Assembly (NCBI RefSeq): GCF_000337455.1
Contig: NZ_AOIU01000049.1
Coordinates: 37,061 to 101,060, forward strand
DNA length: 64,000 nucleotides
Source: Halosimplex carlsbadense 2-9-1
GTDB lineage: Archaea > Halobacteriota > Halobacteria > Halobacteriales > Haloarculaceae
Direction: 5' to 3'
Part shown: positions 8,367 through 18,526 of the stretch, in pieces
Position numbering within the stretch: position 1 is the stretch's first letter
Layout: each line of letters begins with the position of its first letter
The notes under the pieces: generated by a model
The model's database searches: none
The model's input: the letters and a program-made list of their open reading frames with translations, nothing else
What the model was told of the DNA's origin: nothing
Made by a program: the position numbers and the translations under genes

Positions 8367-11276
8367 TTAGATGGGGAGGGTCAGGCACAGGTTCTCGATT
8401 TCTGGGGCAAGTGAGATGACCTGAGATTTTCGCTGAAGCTCCTGGCGGCGTTTCTCGATTCTATCCTCGAGCTTCGAAAGCCGATCCCGCTGTCTTCTAA
8501 TCGCGATGTCCATGTCAGTCCCTGATTCGGCTTTCCGCTCGTAGTCCGCGATGAACGTCTCGATTCGTTCTCGTTCAGACTCTGCGTACGCTTCGAGGTC
8601 ATCGAGTTCTTGCTGCGTTTCCTCTCGTCGCCATTTTTGTAGTTCGTCTCGACGAGATTCGACACGCTGGCTAATATAACGATCAGCGGATGAACGCATC
8701 TCACTCTCGTTTTCCAGTAGCACTTGGACAGGCTCCCCATCAGGGCTGCCTTTGATACTGTCCCCGTCAACGACTCGCTGTCCAAGACGCTCTTGTGGAT
8801 CGTTGTGTGCTGCATCGACGAAGACCGGGAGTATCTCTTCACGGATCACTTCGCCGGTACCGTCCTCAAATCGGACTCGGTAATTGTAGGTAATCCCTGG
8901 ATCATCGACGAACGGGAGCATTTTGAGACCCACAGAACCCTGTTCGCTGTCGAGGACACGCTGCATCAACTCTTGAACCAGCCGCGCGTCTGGAGAGACG
9001 TAGTCGATGTCATCGTGATCCATCGCGAACTCGCGGTTGAATGTGAACGGCCCGTAGAGGTCGCCATCGGTGGTTCGACGAAGATTCTCCGGTAGATCGG
9101 CTCGGAATAGATTGGTCCCAGCTTTTTCGACCTCGCCGCCCAGTGCAGAAATGCCGCGCTCGAAGAATTCTCGAATGTCGGCCTCGCTACCGTAGACGTC
9201 TTCGGACTGATCCATGACTTCCTGGATCCTCTCTCGGCTCTCCTGGTCGAAGGTGCTGGTGTCGATGAGACTGCACTCGTACCACTCTGCGAGCGTCCGT
9301 TGTCGTTCGTCGATGAGTTCCTCGAGTTCCTCTTTCGTCGCACTCGTCGGTTCGTCGTTCCGGATAGATTCCATAATGAGCGAGTCCACGTCGACGTCGT
9401 CGAGCATCCCGAGGACGTCGGCGGTGTTCCCGAGTTTCCCCCTGATGTTCTCGACTTTCTCCTGCAGCATCTCGAAGATCTCGCCTTCGCGAGTGTCTTC
9501 GAACGTGAAATTCCACACCTTCACTTCCTTCTCCTGCCCGTAGCGATGGAGGCGACCGATCCGCTGTTCGAGTCGGTTGGGATTCCACGGCAGCTCGTAG
9601 TTGACCATGATGTGGCAGCTGTGCTGCAGGTCGATCCCTTCGCTCGCTGCGTCCGTTGCGAAAAGCAGACGAGACTGGCCGTGATTGAACTCGTCTTCGA
9701 TATTCGCTCGGTCCTCTTTGTCGACGTCGCCATGAATCACGAGGATTTCATCTGCCCACGGCTCGTCCTTCACGAGATCGAGGATGTAATCGAGCGTATC
9801 CCGGTACTCCGTGAACAGCAACACCTTCTCGTTCGGGTTCTCCTCGAGCAGTTGCTGGATGTACCGACGAACTTTCTGGGCTTTCGAATCGACCGAGATT
9901 CCTTCGGCGAGAGAGACGAGGTCACGTAGCGTTTCGATCTCTTCTTCGAGCTGGGCGTCGCTCTCGGTGATGGTGAGGCCTGCAAGTTCTTCTTCGGCCT
10001 TTTGTTTATCAGCCTCCTCGAGGTCTTCACCTTCGAGGTATGCGGACGCCTCTTCGGAAAGTGAGGTTGCAGTGGATTGTTGATCGACCAGATTCGCTAG
10101 CCGGCGGCTCAGGGTGGCTTGGATAGCTCCAATAGAACTCACGAGGCGCTTTTGCATCAACGCCATTGCGAACCCGACTGCGGGTTCGTTGAGCTGCTCT
10201 GAGCGATTGTAGACGTGCTTAACGTATTCTGTGACTGCTTGGTAGAACTGCTTTTCTTCGTGCGTCCGCTCGACCGGGATCGTCCCGACTTCTCGATTCG
10301 GGAAAAGCCGTTCCCCGTCGTCGTCGTAGATAGTCTGCTTGCCGCGACGCATCATCACGCGGTCGACTGCCTCTTTGGAGAGGTCCTGGTCCTCCGCAAC
10401 GAGGAACGGATCGATATATTCGATGAGAGAGCGGAACGCATCTCCTTTGCCGTCGTGTGGTGTCGCACTGAGGAGGAGCAATGAGTCGGAGTTGTCCGCG
10501 ACTCGTTCCACCATCTTCGAGGTCTTGCTGGGGGACTCGCCTCGTTTGGCCGCCTTGTGCGCTTCGTCGACGATGACAACGTCCCAGAACGCGTTGTCGA
10601 GTTCGTCCCGGAACTCTTCCTGGCGCAGGAACGCCATGCTCGCGACCATCTGCTGGTGGTCCTGATTCCAGATGTTAGCTTCCTCACCGAGCCGACGACG
10701 TTCGCCCTCGACCCACTGGCGGTCCCCAGGCGTCAGTGAGATATCGAAGAATCGGTCCATATCTCGAATCCACTTCTTCTGGAGATGTGCTGGGACGACG
10801 AACAGCACCCGATCTGCACGATTGCGTGCGGTGAGTTCTTTGAGGATCAGCCCCGCTTCGATGGTCTTCCCCAGCCCGACGTCGTCTGCGATGAGCGCTC
10901 TCTGGCGGAGCTTCTGCATGACCCAGTTGACGCAGGCCAGTTGGTAGGGCTCGAGACGAACGAGCGAGTTCGAGATACTGAGTAGCTGACCCTGTTCGTG
11001 GGCGATCTGAAGCTGGAGCGCCTGTGACCGTAAATCGAACCACTCGGCCGAAACCGCCTCATGGTCAGGATGGAGTTGCCCGGCGGTTGCGGTGTCGAGT
11101 GTGCCGAGTTGTTCACGTTTCGGTTCGATGTTCACGTCGTCGATACAGACGGTTTTCACACCGACGTTCTCGACGTAGGCCCTGAGATAATCGAGGTCGC
11201 CGACGGAATACGTCTTGATGACCTCTGCGGGCTGATCGTTGAGTAGAATCGCCTCTCCAGGTACGAGGTCATTCAT
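8367..11276 (-). CDS. brxHII: SNF2-type helicase of the BREX locus (BrxHII-like)
   Basis: A 969-residue SNF2/RapA-like translocase. Walker A is in DDVGLGKTIEAGL (about residue 130), motif II is VIVDEAHKAAKRG (about 236), and the second RecA domain shows TDAASEGIDLQ and EQRIGRLHRYGQ. The C-terminal ~130 residues form a charged coiled coil. The gene follows pglZ with a 6-nt gap, in one transcription unit with pglX and pglZ. Type 3 and type 5 BREX loci carry a helicase named BrxHII in this setting, and that is the preferred name. DISARM DrmD is also SNF2-like, but the PglZ, BrxC, BrxA and BrxB genes point to BREX. The biochemical role of BrxHII is not settled. Confidence 0.8.
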   Translation of the reverse strand: MNDLVPGEAILLNDQPAEVIKTYSVGDLDYLRAYVENVGVKTVCIDDVNIEPKREQLGTLDTATAGQLHPDHEAVSAEWFDLRSQALQLQIAHEQGQLLSISNSLVRLEPYQLACVNWVMQKLRQRALIADDVGLGKTIEAGLILKELTARNRADRVLFVVPAHLQKKWIRDMDRFFDISLTPGDRQWVEGERRRLGEEANIWNQDHQQMVASMAFLRQEEFRDELDNAFWDVVIVDEAHKAAKRGESPSKTSKMVERVADNSDSLLLLSATPHDGKGDAFRSLIEYIDPFLVAEDQDLSKEAVDRVMMRRGKQTIYDDDGERLFPNREVGTIPVERTHEEKQFYQAVTEYVKHVYNRSEQLNEPAVGFAMALMQKRLVSSIGAIQATLSRRLANLVDQQSTATSLSEEASAYLEGEDLEEADKQKAEEELAGLTITESDAQLEEEIETLRDLVSLAEGISVDSKAQKVRRYIQQLLEENPNEKVLLFTEYRDTLDYILDLVKDEPWADEILVIHGDVDKEDRANIEDEFNHGQSRLLFATDAASEGIDLQHSCHIMVNYELPWNPNRLEQRIGRLHRYGQEKEVKVWNFTFEDTREGEIFEMLQEKVENIRGKLGNTADVLGMLDDVDVDSLIMESIRNDEPTSATKEELEELIDERQRTLAEWYECSLIDTSTFDQESRERIQEVMDQSEDVYGSEADIREFFERGISALGGEVEKAGTNLFRADLPENLRRTTDGDLYGPFTFNREFAMDHDDIDYVSPDARLVQELMQRVLDSEQGSVGLKMLPFVDDPGITYNYRVRFEDGTGEVIREEILPVFVDAAHNDPQERLGQRVVDGDSIKGSPDGEPVQVLLENESEMRSSADRYISQRVESRRDELQKWRREETQQELDDLEAYAESERERIETFIADYERKAESGTDMDIAIRRQRDRLSKLEDRIEKRRQELQRKSQVISLAPEIENLCLTLPI

Positions 11277-11282
11277 GGATCG

Positions 11283-13433
11283 TTACTCTTGCGTGATCGT
11301 GACGAAGTTCAGGACGAACTCCTGTGGGAGGACGCCACCGTGATAGAAACGGGCGTCTGGGAGCCCCTGGTTCCTGAAGCGCTGGATCGGGTCGGTGAGG
11401 ATACTGATTTTGGTATCGTCGTCGAGGTACCCTAGGTGCGTGTCTTCGTCCAGCAAGACACCAGGCGTGTCGTCGTCTAGGTCCGCGCCGGCGATCCACC
11501 GGCGGGTCACCTTCTCGGCGTTGCTCGGCGGATGCAGGTCGTCGATATCGACGTGCTGTGGGAGTGAGACGAAGCCGTGATCTGAGAGGATGTACGCACG
11601 ATCCCACTCGCCTTTCCGGAGCTTCTCGCAGATGATCCGGGAGATGGCATCGATGCGGTCGCTGAACAGCTCCTCGAAGTCCGTGAGCTCCTTCTCGCCG
11701 GTCTCGTCGATGTCGTTCCAGTAGTAGGCGACGCGCGTGTTACTCCAGCCGACCTCGTCCTCGGCATCCTGCATGATGTAGCTCCAGCCGTCGTTTTCGA
11801 GGAGCGTCTGTCGGCGGTGATTCGTGATCTCGCGTCCGTTTCGTTCAGGAACGAGCTCACCGTCTTGCAGTTCGATGTTGAAACTGAACTTGCTGCCGGG
11901 GGTGAGCGCGGCCTTCCCGAACTCGGTGTCAGAGGGGAGGGTCCCCACCCACTTGCTCTCGTCAACTTCGAGCTGGGGGAGCTCACTTCGAATGGACTCG
12001 GCAAGTTCGTGGGCCAGGTCGAAGCGCAGGGCGTCGACGATGAACAGCGCGACGCTCTGACCGCTCTGGAGGTGTTCCTGTTCTTCGGCGAAGAACTGGT
12101 GAGCGTGGTTCTCGCCGACGAACGGCGAGCCCGCTTCGATCTGGTCCCCGACGAGGTCGCCCAGATCGGTGAGGTACTCCAGGTATCTGGATTCGACCAG
12201 CGACGAGCGGAGATCTTCGAGTTTCGCGGTTGCTGGATGCTCTTCAGGGAGGGCGGTTTCCGGCTCGCCGGAGACGATAAGGTTGAACACGGCGTTGTCG
12301 ATCTGCCACGTTCCATCCTCTACGTCGCCGTACAGCTCTACGACATCTCCGGTATCGCCGCTTTCCTCCCACGTTTCGAGTTCGTTCGCGAGCGTCGCGA
12401 TGTCAATGGCCTGGTCCCAGAGCTGCGTCCACGGAACGTCGCCGTAGGTCGCGTCGAGGCGTTCGTGGCGTTGTTCCGCCTGGGTTGCACACTCCTCGTA
12501 GTCGCCGGCGTGGAACGACTGCGTCCACTCGTCCCAGAGGCGGTGTTCGAGCGAGGCGTCGACGGGACAGTCGACGAGCTCCCACGGGTCGTCGTGGGTG
12601 CGAAGGACGTCGTGCCAGAACCGCTGGTTTGGGTCGAGATAGACGCGAGCCAGTTCCTGCTTGCGTTCGGTCTTGCTCAGGACGGAGCGGAGTTCCGGTC
12701 TGGAGACGCCGAACCCGCTGCTGGACTCGGGCTGGTACTCCTGAGGGAGCAGGGATTTGTCCAGTCCCTCGTCGACGAGCCACTCCGCGACGGCCCAGCG
12801 GCGCGTTCGTTCGACGATAGTCTGGGCGTCGCTTACGCCGTCGACGGCGTCCACGCCGTTGTCGACCAGGAGATCGCGAATCTCGATCAGGTCCTCGTCG
12901 CTGGGTAAATTCTCGGCGCCGTGTTCGAGGACGAACTGGACGGGGTCGTCGTGCCCGTCGAGGACGATCTTCGTCTGGAGGCCCTGGAGCGATGGAAGGC
13001 CGCCTTCGTCATTGAGTTCTTCGTAGAGCGTCTTGGCGACGTTCTCCCGGTCGTCGGCGTCCTCGTAGGCTGTCCGAATCGTCGCCGCCTGCAGTCGGTC
13101 GTTCTCGAAGCAGCGGGCTGCGAGCTTCCCGATGTGCTGTTCGATCACGTCGCCGGTGTGCTCGACGTCTTTGAACCAGTCGACGTCGTCGCTGCTGGCC
13201 TGTGGGACGTACCAGACGGTTCGGTCCCGTGGTGCCTCTGTGCGGAGTTCCAGCGGCGTCTGTTCCGCGGCTCTGAACTCACAGCCGAGCTGACTGCTGG
13301 TGTCTCGGACGATGTCGCGTAGGTAGCCACCGTCGTCCCACCAGAGGACGACAGGGTCCTCGTCTGCGGCTTCGTCGATGGCGCTCTCGATAGCGTCGTG
13401 AGCGCACTGTGGGAGTGTCTTCGTCGCTGGCAT
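11283..13433 (-). CDS. pglZ: PglZ, BREX alkaline phosphatase-fold protein
   Basis: A 716-residue protein of the PglZ family, the hallmark of all BREX systems. The phosphatase-fold core is in the C-terminal half: LFIVDALRFDLAHEL near residue 464 carries the metal-ligand or nucleophile region, and YILSDHGFVSLPQHVD near residue 614 carries the second metal-site Asp-His. The N-terminal half is helical and acidic with no recognised catalytic motif. The ATG lies 2 nt after the pglX stop and the stop lies 6 nt before the helicase gene, so the three are one operon. PglZ is required for BREX exclusion and usually acts together with PglX. Length and motifs look complete. Confidence 0.9.
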   Translation of the reverse strand: MPATKTLPQCAHDAIESAIDEAADEDPVVLWWDDGGYLRDIVRDTSSQLGCEFRAAEQTPLELRTEAPRDRTVWYVPQASSDDVDWFKDVEHTGDVIEQHIGKLAARCFENDRLQAATIRTAYEDADDRENVAKTLYEELNDEGGLPSLQGLQTKIVLDGHDDPVQFVLEHGAENLPSDEDLIEIRDLLVDNGVDAVDGVSDAQTIVERTRRWAVAEWLVDEGLDKSLLPQEYQPESSSGFGVSRPELRSVLSKTERKQELARVYLDPNQRFWHDVLRTHDDPWELVDCPVDASLEHRLWDEWTQSFHAGDYEECATQAEQRHERLDATYGDVPWTQLWDQAIDIATLANELETWEESGDTGDVVELYGDVEDGTWQIDNAVFNLIVSGEPETALPEEHPATAKLEDLRSSLVESRYLEYLTDLGDLVGDQIEAGSPFVGENHAHQFFAEEQEHLQSGQSVALFIVDALRFDLAHELAESIRSELPQLEVDESKWVGTLPSDTEFGKAALTPGSKFSFNIELQDGELVPERNGREITNHRRQTLLENDGWSYIMQDAEDEVGWSNTRVAYYWNDIDETGEKELTDFEELFSDRIDAISRIICEKLRKGEWDRAYILSDHGFVSLPQHVDIDDLHPPSNAEKVTRRWIAGADLDDDTPGVLLDEDTHLGYLDDDTKISILTDPIQRFRNQGLPDARFYHGGVLPQEFVLNFVTITQE

Positions 13434-13435
13434 GG

Positions 13436-16400
13436 TTAGAGAACGTCATCCTCCACCGTCTTCGGGACGATCTCGGCCTGTGCGAGCGGTGTGATATTGA
13501 TTTCGACGCCGTGCTTGTGGTTCGGCTGGTAGCCTTCTGTCGTTATCTCGGAGAGTGCGCGGTCAGTCCAGTCCGAGGGAATCTGCTTGTCGATAGTCTG
13601 GCAGCGGTCGTCGATCTCCTCTGCCAGGGCCTTGAACTCTGCCAGCGGTGGGAGATCGTCGACGTCTTCGACGCCCTCGTCGTCGGCAATCTCTTCGAGG
13701 AACTCCTCGTCGACGACCGAGGGGTCGTCGAGTCCGGTCGCGAGCGAGGCGAGCAGGCGTTCGTCGTCGGTCAGCGTATCGAATGGCTCTCCGTCATCGT
13801 CGAGGAGGTCAGCCCCTTCGCGCTCGAAGTAGTAAGTCATGAAGAGGATGCCCGTGCTGGAGTAGTGGTCCGACCCCTTGAGTCGCCAGTTGAAGTAGTC
13901 GAACAGGTCGGCCAGGTGTGCCTCGACGGACTCGTCGGCGGGCTTGGCGTACTCCTCGCAAGCGCGTTCGAGTTCGTCGAGGGCGTCGATCCATTCCTCT
14001 CGCCACTCGTCGACGGCGCTCCAGAAGTTGTCCGAGAAGGTGTCTTGGAACCACTCTTCGCTGTTGCGCTCGCGTAGTTTCGCCAGCGTATCCACGCGTT
14101 CTCGGGTCTCCTCGCGGAAGGTGGCGACCTTCGGAGCGAGTTCCTCGACGAGTTGTCGATCCTCGTCTTCGAAGTCGCGTTCGTCGGTGCTGCCCAGGTC
14201 CTGTAGCACGTCCTCGAAGACGCTGATCTGGTTAAGCCCGCTCGCACAGCGCTCGTATTGCTCGGCGGCTTCCGCCTGCTCACTCGTCGAGAGGGATTCA
14301 TCGCTCCGGCGGCGATTTGCGGCACTGCGGCGCTCACGTAGCTCGGCCTTCCGGGGTTCGAGGTACTGATTGGCGAGTCGGTCCAAGAGCCCTGAATCGA
14401 GATTGTGGTAGTCGACATAGCAGGCGAACCCTTCGCCCTTTGAGTCGGCGATCAGGCGCTCTGTGGTCAGTCTCCAGAGGATCGGTGTGTTCTCCATCCT
14501 GTCGACGTGGTAGTCAAACAGATCGTTCTCGACGAAGGCCCGGAGGTTAGGATAGGCCTCCTCGGCAGCGGATCTGGTACCGAGAATCTCGTCGACTTCG
14601 ATCAGGCGATCTTCTGCATATTCACCGTAGGTGTCCTCGAACTTCTCGATGATGCGGTCAAGCATGTTGGCCTGTCCTTCAGTGCCGTGAAGAGGGATGA
14701 TGCCGTCGGTCTCCTTCCGGACAGACTCCATTGCGAAGTGGTGGATGAGATCCCTTACTTGCTGATCAATGTTTTCTGGGATATTGGAGACTGAATCAGG
14801 GTCCGGTATTTTACGGTCTTCGGGGTCTTCGGCTGTTCGGAGGAAGATCTCTTGACGGATCTCTTTTTGTGTCTCTTCAGAGACTCCAACAGCTTCATAG
14901 ATAAATTCATCAATTTCATTAGATGACTCTTCTAGGCGCTGTTTCTGCTTCAATTCACTTTTGCGCGTTTCACGAGCTATTGTTTCTATTGATTTATTAG
15001 CTGACTGGTCTTCAACTTCGATGTCCAGTCTTGCCTTTGCAGCCTCCACGTGAGGATGATCGTAGAAAAACTCATTATCTTCTTGACTAATTGGAAGTAG
15101 TGAAGGGCCGATATAATAGGGGCTGATTGGGTCATTCATCCTCAATCGAATCGTGAGCCTCTGCTGTTCCAATGATCTGCTTTCCAATTCTTCGATACTA
15201 TTTAGCTCTTTTAACCAAGGGACACTCCCGACTTCCCCGGAGTTCCAATGCCGCTCTGTCGTCATCGACAGGATTAGACTGTGATACAGACTAGAGTTGA
15301 TGGCTGGTAATAATTTGTTCAGGGATAAACTTTCCTCTGGGATGAGCATGTAGCCTGTATTGCTGTAAAGACCATCTGCCGGGAAGTAACCGAACCTACG
15401 ACCAGTTTCTTTGATATATGTCCAAGTAAGTCCCTCTTCCCCATAGAGTTCCTCGTTTCGAGTCCGATATTCTCCTGGTGATCGTCTAATCGATTTTCCG
15501 TTTTCTCCCCACTCAACAGTCTCTGTCACCTGAGGAACTACCCACGAATTTGTTCCCCCTTTTGAAATTGGTTTGAATATGTCTAGGTCGCCCGCTTCCC
15601 AGTGGTTTCGAATAAACCTGAAATCATCCGCAGTCGTGAGACCTTGACGAGCCTTACACACTGAGGTTCCTTCTGTCTCAGCTTGTTCAGCATCTATTTT
15701 CAATTCTCGGTCATGGAGCGATCTGACCTCCTCTGGGGTATAGTATGAGATTGGATTTCCAGGAACCTTCGCGAATTCGGTCAGTTCAACCTCGAAATAT
15801 CTCTTAACATCAGTGTCCCTTTCCGCTAAAGTTCTAAGGAAATTCGACTCCTTGTTTGAGGTCTCAACGTCGTGAAGTCGGATGAATGAACCCGTCTCGG
15901 CTTGGTTTGCTCCAGTGCGTACGACTGTCCCGACAGTACGGACCGTAGCATTGTCGAGAACACCGATTCCATATTCCGAGAGGAAGTCGAAGCTACCTCT
16001 GTCACCAATGAAGTCAGTTCGGAAGTCCTGGTATCGCTGCTTGAACATAAATGAACGCGGTACAAGCATCCCGATACGGCCGTTTCTACGAGTTATTCTA
16101 TCACAGACCTCGAAGAAATTGATGTAGAATTCTGTACTGTAATCATAGTGGTCTTCAACATATTTTGTAACCGTATCAGGCATCCGGTTATCTGACCCAT
16201 ACGGCGGGTTCATCAGCGCCACATCGTAGTCCTGGGCCAGAATATCCAGTAACCGGACGAAGCTCCGAAGGTCCTGTGCGAGGAAGGAGTCCGAATCTCG
16301 GTGTTCTTCGACAGCCTCACGCAGACTGTGGAGGATCTGTCCGAGCGTGTGGTCTGCCGTCGGGTCGTCGCCGAGCGTGATCTGCACGCCCTCGGTATCG

Positions 16401-17761
16401 CTGTCGTCCTCGAATAGGTCACCGAGCGTCCCGCGAACGTCGAGCAGGCTCCCGAGCCCGTGAACCTCCTCGAAGGCGTCGAGGATCCGCCGGAGGGCAT
16501 CCTCAACCTTCGGATCGTCGCCGGCCACCTCGTCGAACACTGCTTCGACGCCGTCGACGTCGGCCACCTTCGCGTCCGCACAGACGATACCGACCTCGGG
16601 CATGTCGAATCCGTCAGCACCTTCCGCCTCTGCGCGGGTCCTGCCCTTTAGATATAGATTGAAGGCCGCGAGCTGGCAGGCCCGCATGTCCAGGTCGACG
16701 CCGTAGAGATTGTGTCGGAGAATCTTTCGCGGGATCTCCTCCTCGGGGAGGTTCGTCTCGGCACGCCAGATACGCTCCAGTACGTCGAACGCGTACAGCA
16801 GGAAGTGCCCGCTCCCACAGGCAGGGTCGATGACGCGAAGCTCCTCCGGGTGCTCGAAGTCGGTCGGCTCGCCCTCTTCTTCGGAGGGGACGAGATAGGT
16901 GCAGAAATCGGCGATGTCGGGCGACTTATCGGGGGAGAGCGGCCGGTTCTTGCGCTCGTCCGGGGAGATCCCTTCCTGCGCTTCGACGACGTCCTGCAAC
17001 TCGCCGGTGTGTTCGAGGTAGAGCTTCCCGAGGGAGTTGTCGGTGAGCATCCGGACGACCCAGTGGGGCGTATAGAACTGGTTCGCCGGGGGGACGTCCT
17101 CGGGATCGAGGCCTTCGCGATCGCCTTTGCGGCGCAGGTCGTCGAGCAGCTTGACGTTGTAGTATTCGTAGACCCATCCGAGCACGTCGTCGGCCCGCCA
17201 GACCTCGTCGGGAACCTCGTCGAGCATTCCACAGAGTTCCTCGAAGGTGTCGTCGTCCGGATCGACGAGGCTGTATGCCGACGAGCGATCGAACAGGATC
17301 TCGATCTCCTCGGCGAGCGAGTCACATGCCCGATGGTACGCCTCGAGGATAGCTTCGTCTTCTAGGAGGAACTCCTCGTGGACGAGCGTCTCCGCGGCGG
17401 GCGTCAGGCCGTTCTCCTTGAAGACGGTGACTTCCTCCTCGACGAAGTTCCGAACCTCCATACAGCGGAGTGCAGCCAGTCGATTGACGATCGTATAGCC
17501 GACGCTCGTGACGTACTTCTCGAAGCCATCGCCCCAGGAGTGGCCGTCCACGGCTTCCAGTTCGATAGCCTCGACCAGTGACGTCGTGTCCTCGTCCAGT
17601 GTGCCGGTGTCTTCTGGCTTGCTGTCGAGGTCCTGCTGAGTGAGTTGGAACCGAACGTTGTCTTCGACGCGATCTCGCATCTCGGTGACGACGTCTTCGA
17701 GATGCTCGCGTTCGCCCTTGTCCAGTTGCGCCTTCCGCTGAGAGAGAGACTCGCTTTCCAT
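13436..17761 (-). CDS. pglX: PglX, BREX adenine-specific DNA methyltransferase
   Basis: A 1,441-residue methyltransferase. The AdoMet-binding motif is IDPACGSGHFLLYAFD (about residue 308) and the catalytic motif IV is NPPYG (about 517), typical of N6-adenine methyltransferases. In BREX, PglX marks host DNA at a short non-palindromic site, and exclusion of unmarked phage needs the other Brx/Pgl proteins. Just after NPPY the DNA becomes visibly richer in A and T (about 14.8-16.2 kb, residues ~525-990). This is where the target recognition region is expected, suggesting that segment has been exchanged. The C-terminal ~400 residues are acidic and helical. A start at ATG 17761 fits the family N-terminus. 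The frame is intact, so the system is not phase-varied by an obvious repeat tract here. Confidence 0.92.
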   Translation of the reverse strand: MESESLSQRKAQLDKGEREHLEDVVTEMRDRVEDNVRFQLTQQDLDSKPEDTGTLDEDTTSLVEAIELEAVDGHSWGDGFEKYVTSVGYTIVNRLAALRCMEVRNFVEEEVTVFKENGLTPAAETLVHEEFLLEDEAILEAYHRACDSLAEEIEILFDRSSAYSLVDPDDDTFEELCGMLDEVPDEVWRADDVLGWVYEYYNVKLLDDLRRKGDREGLDPEDVPPANQFYTPHWVVRMLTDNSLGKLYLEHTGELQDVVEAQEGISPDERKNRPLSPDKSPDIADFCTYLVPSEEEGEPTDFEHPEELRVIDPACGSGHFLLYAFDVLERIWRAETNLPEEEIPRKILRHNLYGVDLDMRACQLAAFNLYLKGRTRAEAEGADGFDMPEVGIVCADAKVADVDGVEAVFDEVAGDDPKVEDALRRILDAFEEVHGLGSLLDVRGTLGDLFEDDSDTEGVQITLGDDPTADHTLGQILHSLREAVEEHRDSDSFLAQDLRSFVRLLDILAQDYDVALMNPPYGSDNRMPDTVTKYVEDHYDYSTEFYINFFEVCDRITRRNGRIGMLVPRSFMFKQRYQDFRTDFIGDRGSFDFLSEYGIGVLDNATVRTVGTVVRTGANQAETGSFIRLHDVETSNKESNFLRTLAERDTDVKRYFEVELTEFAKVPGNPISYYTPEEVRSLHDRELKIDAEQAETEGTSVCKARQGLTTADDFRFIRNHWEAGDLDIFKPISKGGTNSWVVPQVTETVEWGENGKSIRRSPGEYRTRNEELYGEEGLTWTYIKETGRRFGYFPADGLYSNTGYMLIPEESLSLNKLLPAINSSLYHSLILSMTTERHWNSGEVGSVPWLKELNSIEELESRSLEQQRLTIRLRMNDPISPYYIGPSLLPISQEDNEFFYDHPHVEAAKARLDIEVEDQSANKSIETIARETRKSELKQKQRLEESSNEIDEFIYEAVGVSEETQKEIRQEIFLRTAEDPEDRKIPDPDSVSNIPENIDQQVRDLIHHFAMESVRKETDGIIPLHGTEGQANMLDRIIEKFEDTYGEYAEDRLIEVDEILGTRSAAEEAYPNLRAFVENDLFDYHVDRMENTPILWRLTTERLIADSKGEGFACYVDYHNLDSGLLDRLANQYLEPRKAELRERRSAANRRRSDESLSTSEQAEAAEQYERCASGLNQISVFEDVLQDLGSTDERDFEDEDRQLVEELAPKVATFREETRERVDTLAKLRERNSEEWFQDTFSDNFWSAVDEWREEWIDALDELERACEEYAKPADESVEAHLADLFDYFNWRLKGSDHYSSTGILFMTYYFEREGADLLDDDGEPFDTLTDDERLLASLATGLDDPSVVDEEFLEEIADDEGVEDVDDLPPLAEFKALAEEIDDRCQTIDKQIPSDWTDRALSEITTEGYQPNHKHGVEINITPLAQAEIVPKTVEDDVL

Positions 17762-17843
17762 TCGAAGATGACCTGTATGGTATTCTCAACTGACCACCAC
17801 CAACTTCAATGTTGCCGAGGGCGGCCGGGTACTGGCCTCCCAC

Positions 17844-18350
17844 TCACCACGTCAGTGAGAGCTCTTCGACGGTGATGTTCTGTAGACCGAACGCTGCCGG
17901 CGATAGTTCCCCGAAACCCCCATCGTCGGTCAAGATATGCGGCCGTTCGTATCGGTACTCGTACGCCAGCGAAAAGATAGGCACGTCTTTCGCCTGGATG
18001 TCCAGCAGGTGTCCCAGTAGCTGATTGTGGGGTTTCTGTCGAACGTCTCGTAACTGGAGGTCCTCGAGTTCGTCTCCGTCGAAGCTCGTGATCACATCGT
18101 CACAGCTACCGAATAGCTTGAACAGGAGTGTGAGTGCCTCGTCGATTTCCTCACTCTCTACTCGCTCTGACCGATGCAGTCCCTGCTGGATTTCTTCCAC
18201 CATGTACGCTGAAACCACGGTCTGGTGACGACTGTCGTAGAATTCTTCAGTGAAGTAGAGACGTTCGCCAAGCGTATCGGAGTAGATCTCTACCGGGAGT
18301 TCCGCTGCTGTCGCTATGTATATCCAAACATTGCTGTCCAAAATCAGCAT
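17844..18350 (-). CDS. PIN-domain protein, probable toxin
   Basis: A 168-residue PIN-like ribonuclease. It begins MLILDSNVWIY, the usual first acidic residue of PIN domains, with further acidic positions in SAYMVEEI and LTDDGGF near the end, giving a plausible metal site. It starts 8 nt after the stop of a 55-codon gene, the classic arrangement of a PIN toxin with its antitoxin upstream. PIN toxins cleave RNA. The pair lies between pglX and the second half of BREX, so it could stabilise the locus or act in abortive defence; that is inference. A free-standing PIN nuclease without toxin function is the main alternative. Confidence 0.75.
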   Translation of the reverse strand: MLILDSNVWIYIATAAELPVEIYSDTLGERLYFTEEFYDSRHQTVVSAYMVEEIQQGLHRSERVESEEIDEALTLLFKLFGSCDDVITSFDGDELEDLQLRDVRQKPHNQLLGHLLDIQAKDVPIFSLAYEYRYERPHILTDDGGFGELSPAAFGLQNITVEELSLTW

Positions 18351-18358
18351 TCAGGAAC

Positions 18359-18526
18359 TCAGTCGTCGGCCAGCACCGATTCTCGCTGGCTGACTGATTC
18401 TGCGATGAGGTTCTCTCGATCCCAGTCGAGATCTCGATTGAGTTCCTCGAGTGCTGCCTCTATATCTGCAGGTGATTCATGACAGTCTTCCGCACGCGCC
18501 CACAGTTCCGCTGTTTTCTCACTCAT
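18359..18526 (-). CDS. small antitoxin-like protein paired with the PIN gene
   Basis: ATG 18526 to TGA 18361-18359 encodes 55 residues, beginning MSEKTAELWARAEDCH and rich in acidic residues. It is preceded by a Shine-Dalgarno-like GGTGAG and ends 8 nt before the PIN start. TATA-like sequence (TTATAAGT on the minus strand) lies about 40-48 nt upstream, leaving room for a short leader. Short acidic partners of this kind wrap the PIN active site in VapBC-like pairs. I cannot see a clear DNA-binding fold, so the antitoxin call rests on size, position and spacing. Confidence 0.55.
   Translation of the reverse strand: MSEKTAELWARAEDCHESPADIEAALEELNRDLDWDRENLIAESVSQRESVLADD

Noticed and set aside
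11817..12908. Long plus-strand open frame (363 codons) opposite pglZ.
   Set aside because: It is antisense to a conserved gene; GC-rich codon bias of pglZ keeps this frame open and the product matches no family.
4056..17761. DISARM system (DUF1998 helicase, SNF2 helicase, adenine methyltransferase).
   Set aside because: PglZ, two BrxC, BrxA and BrxB are present, there is no separate DrmB, and the DUF1998 gene carries its helicase in the same chain beside an MrfB-like exonuclease. BREX explains the set better.
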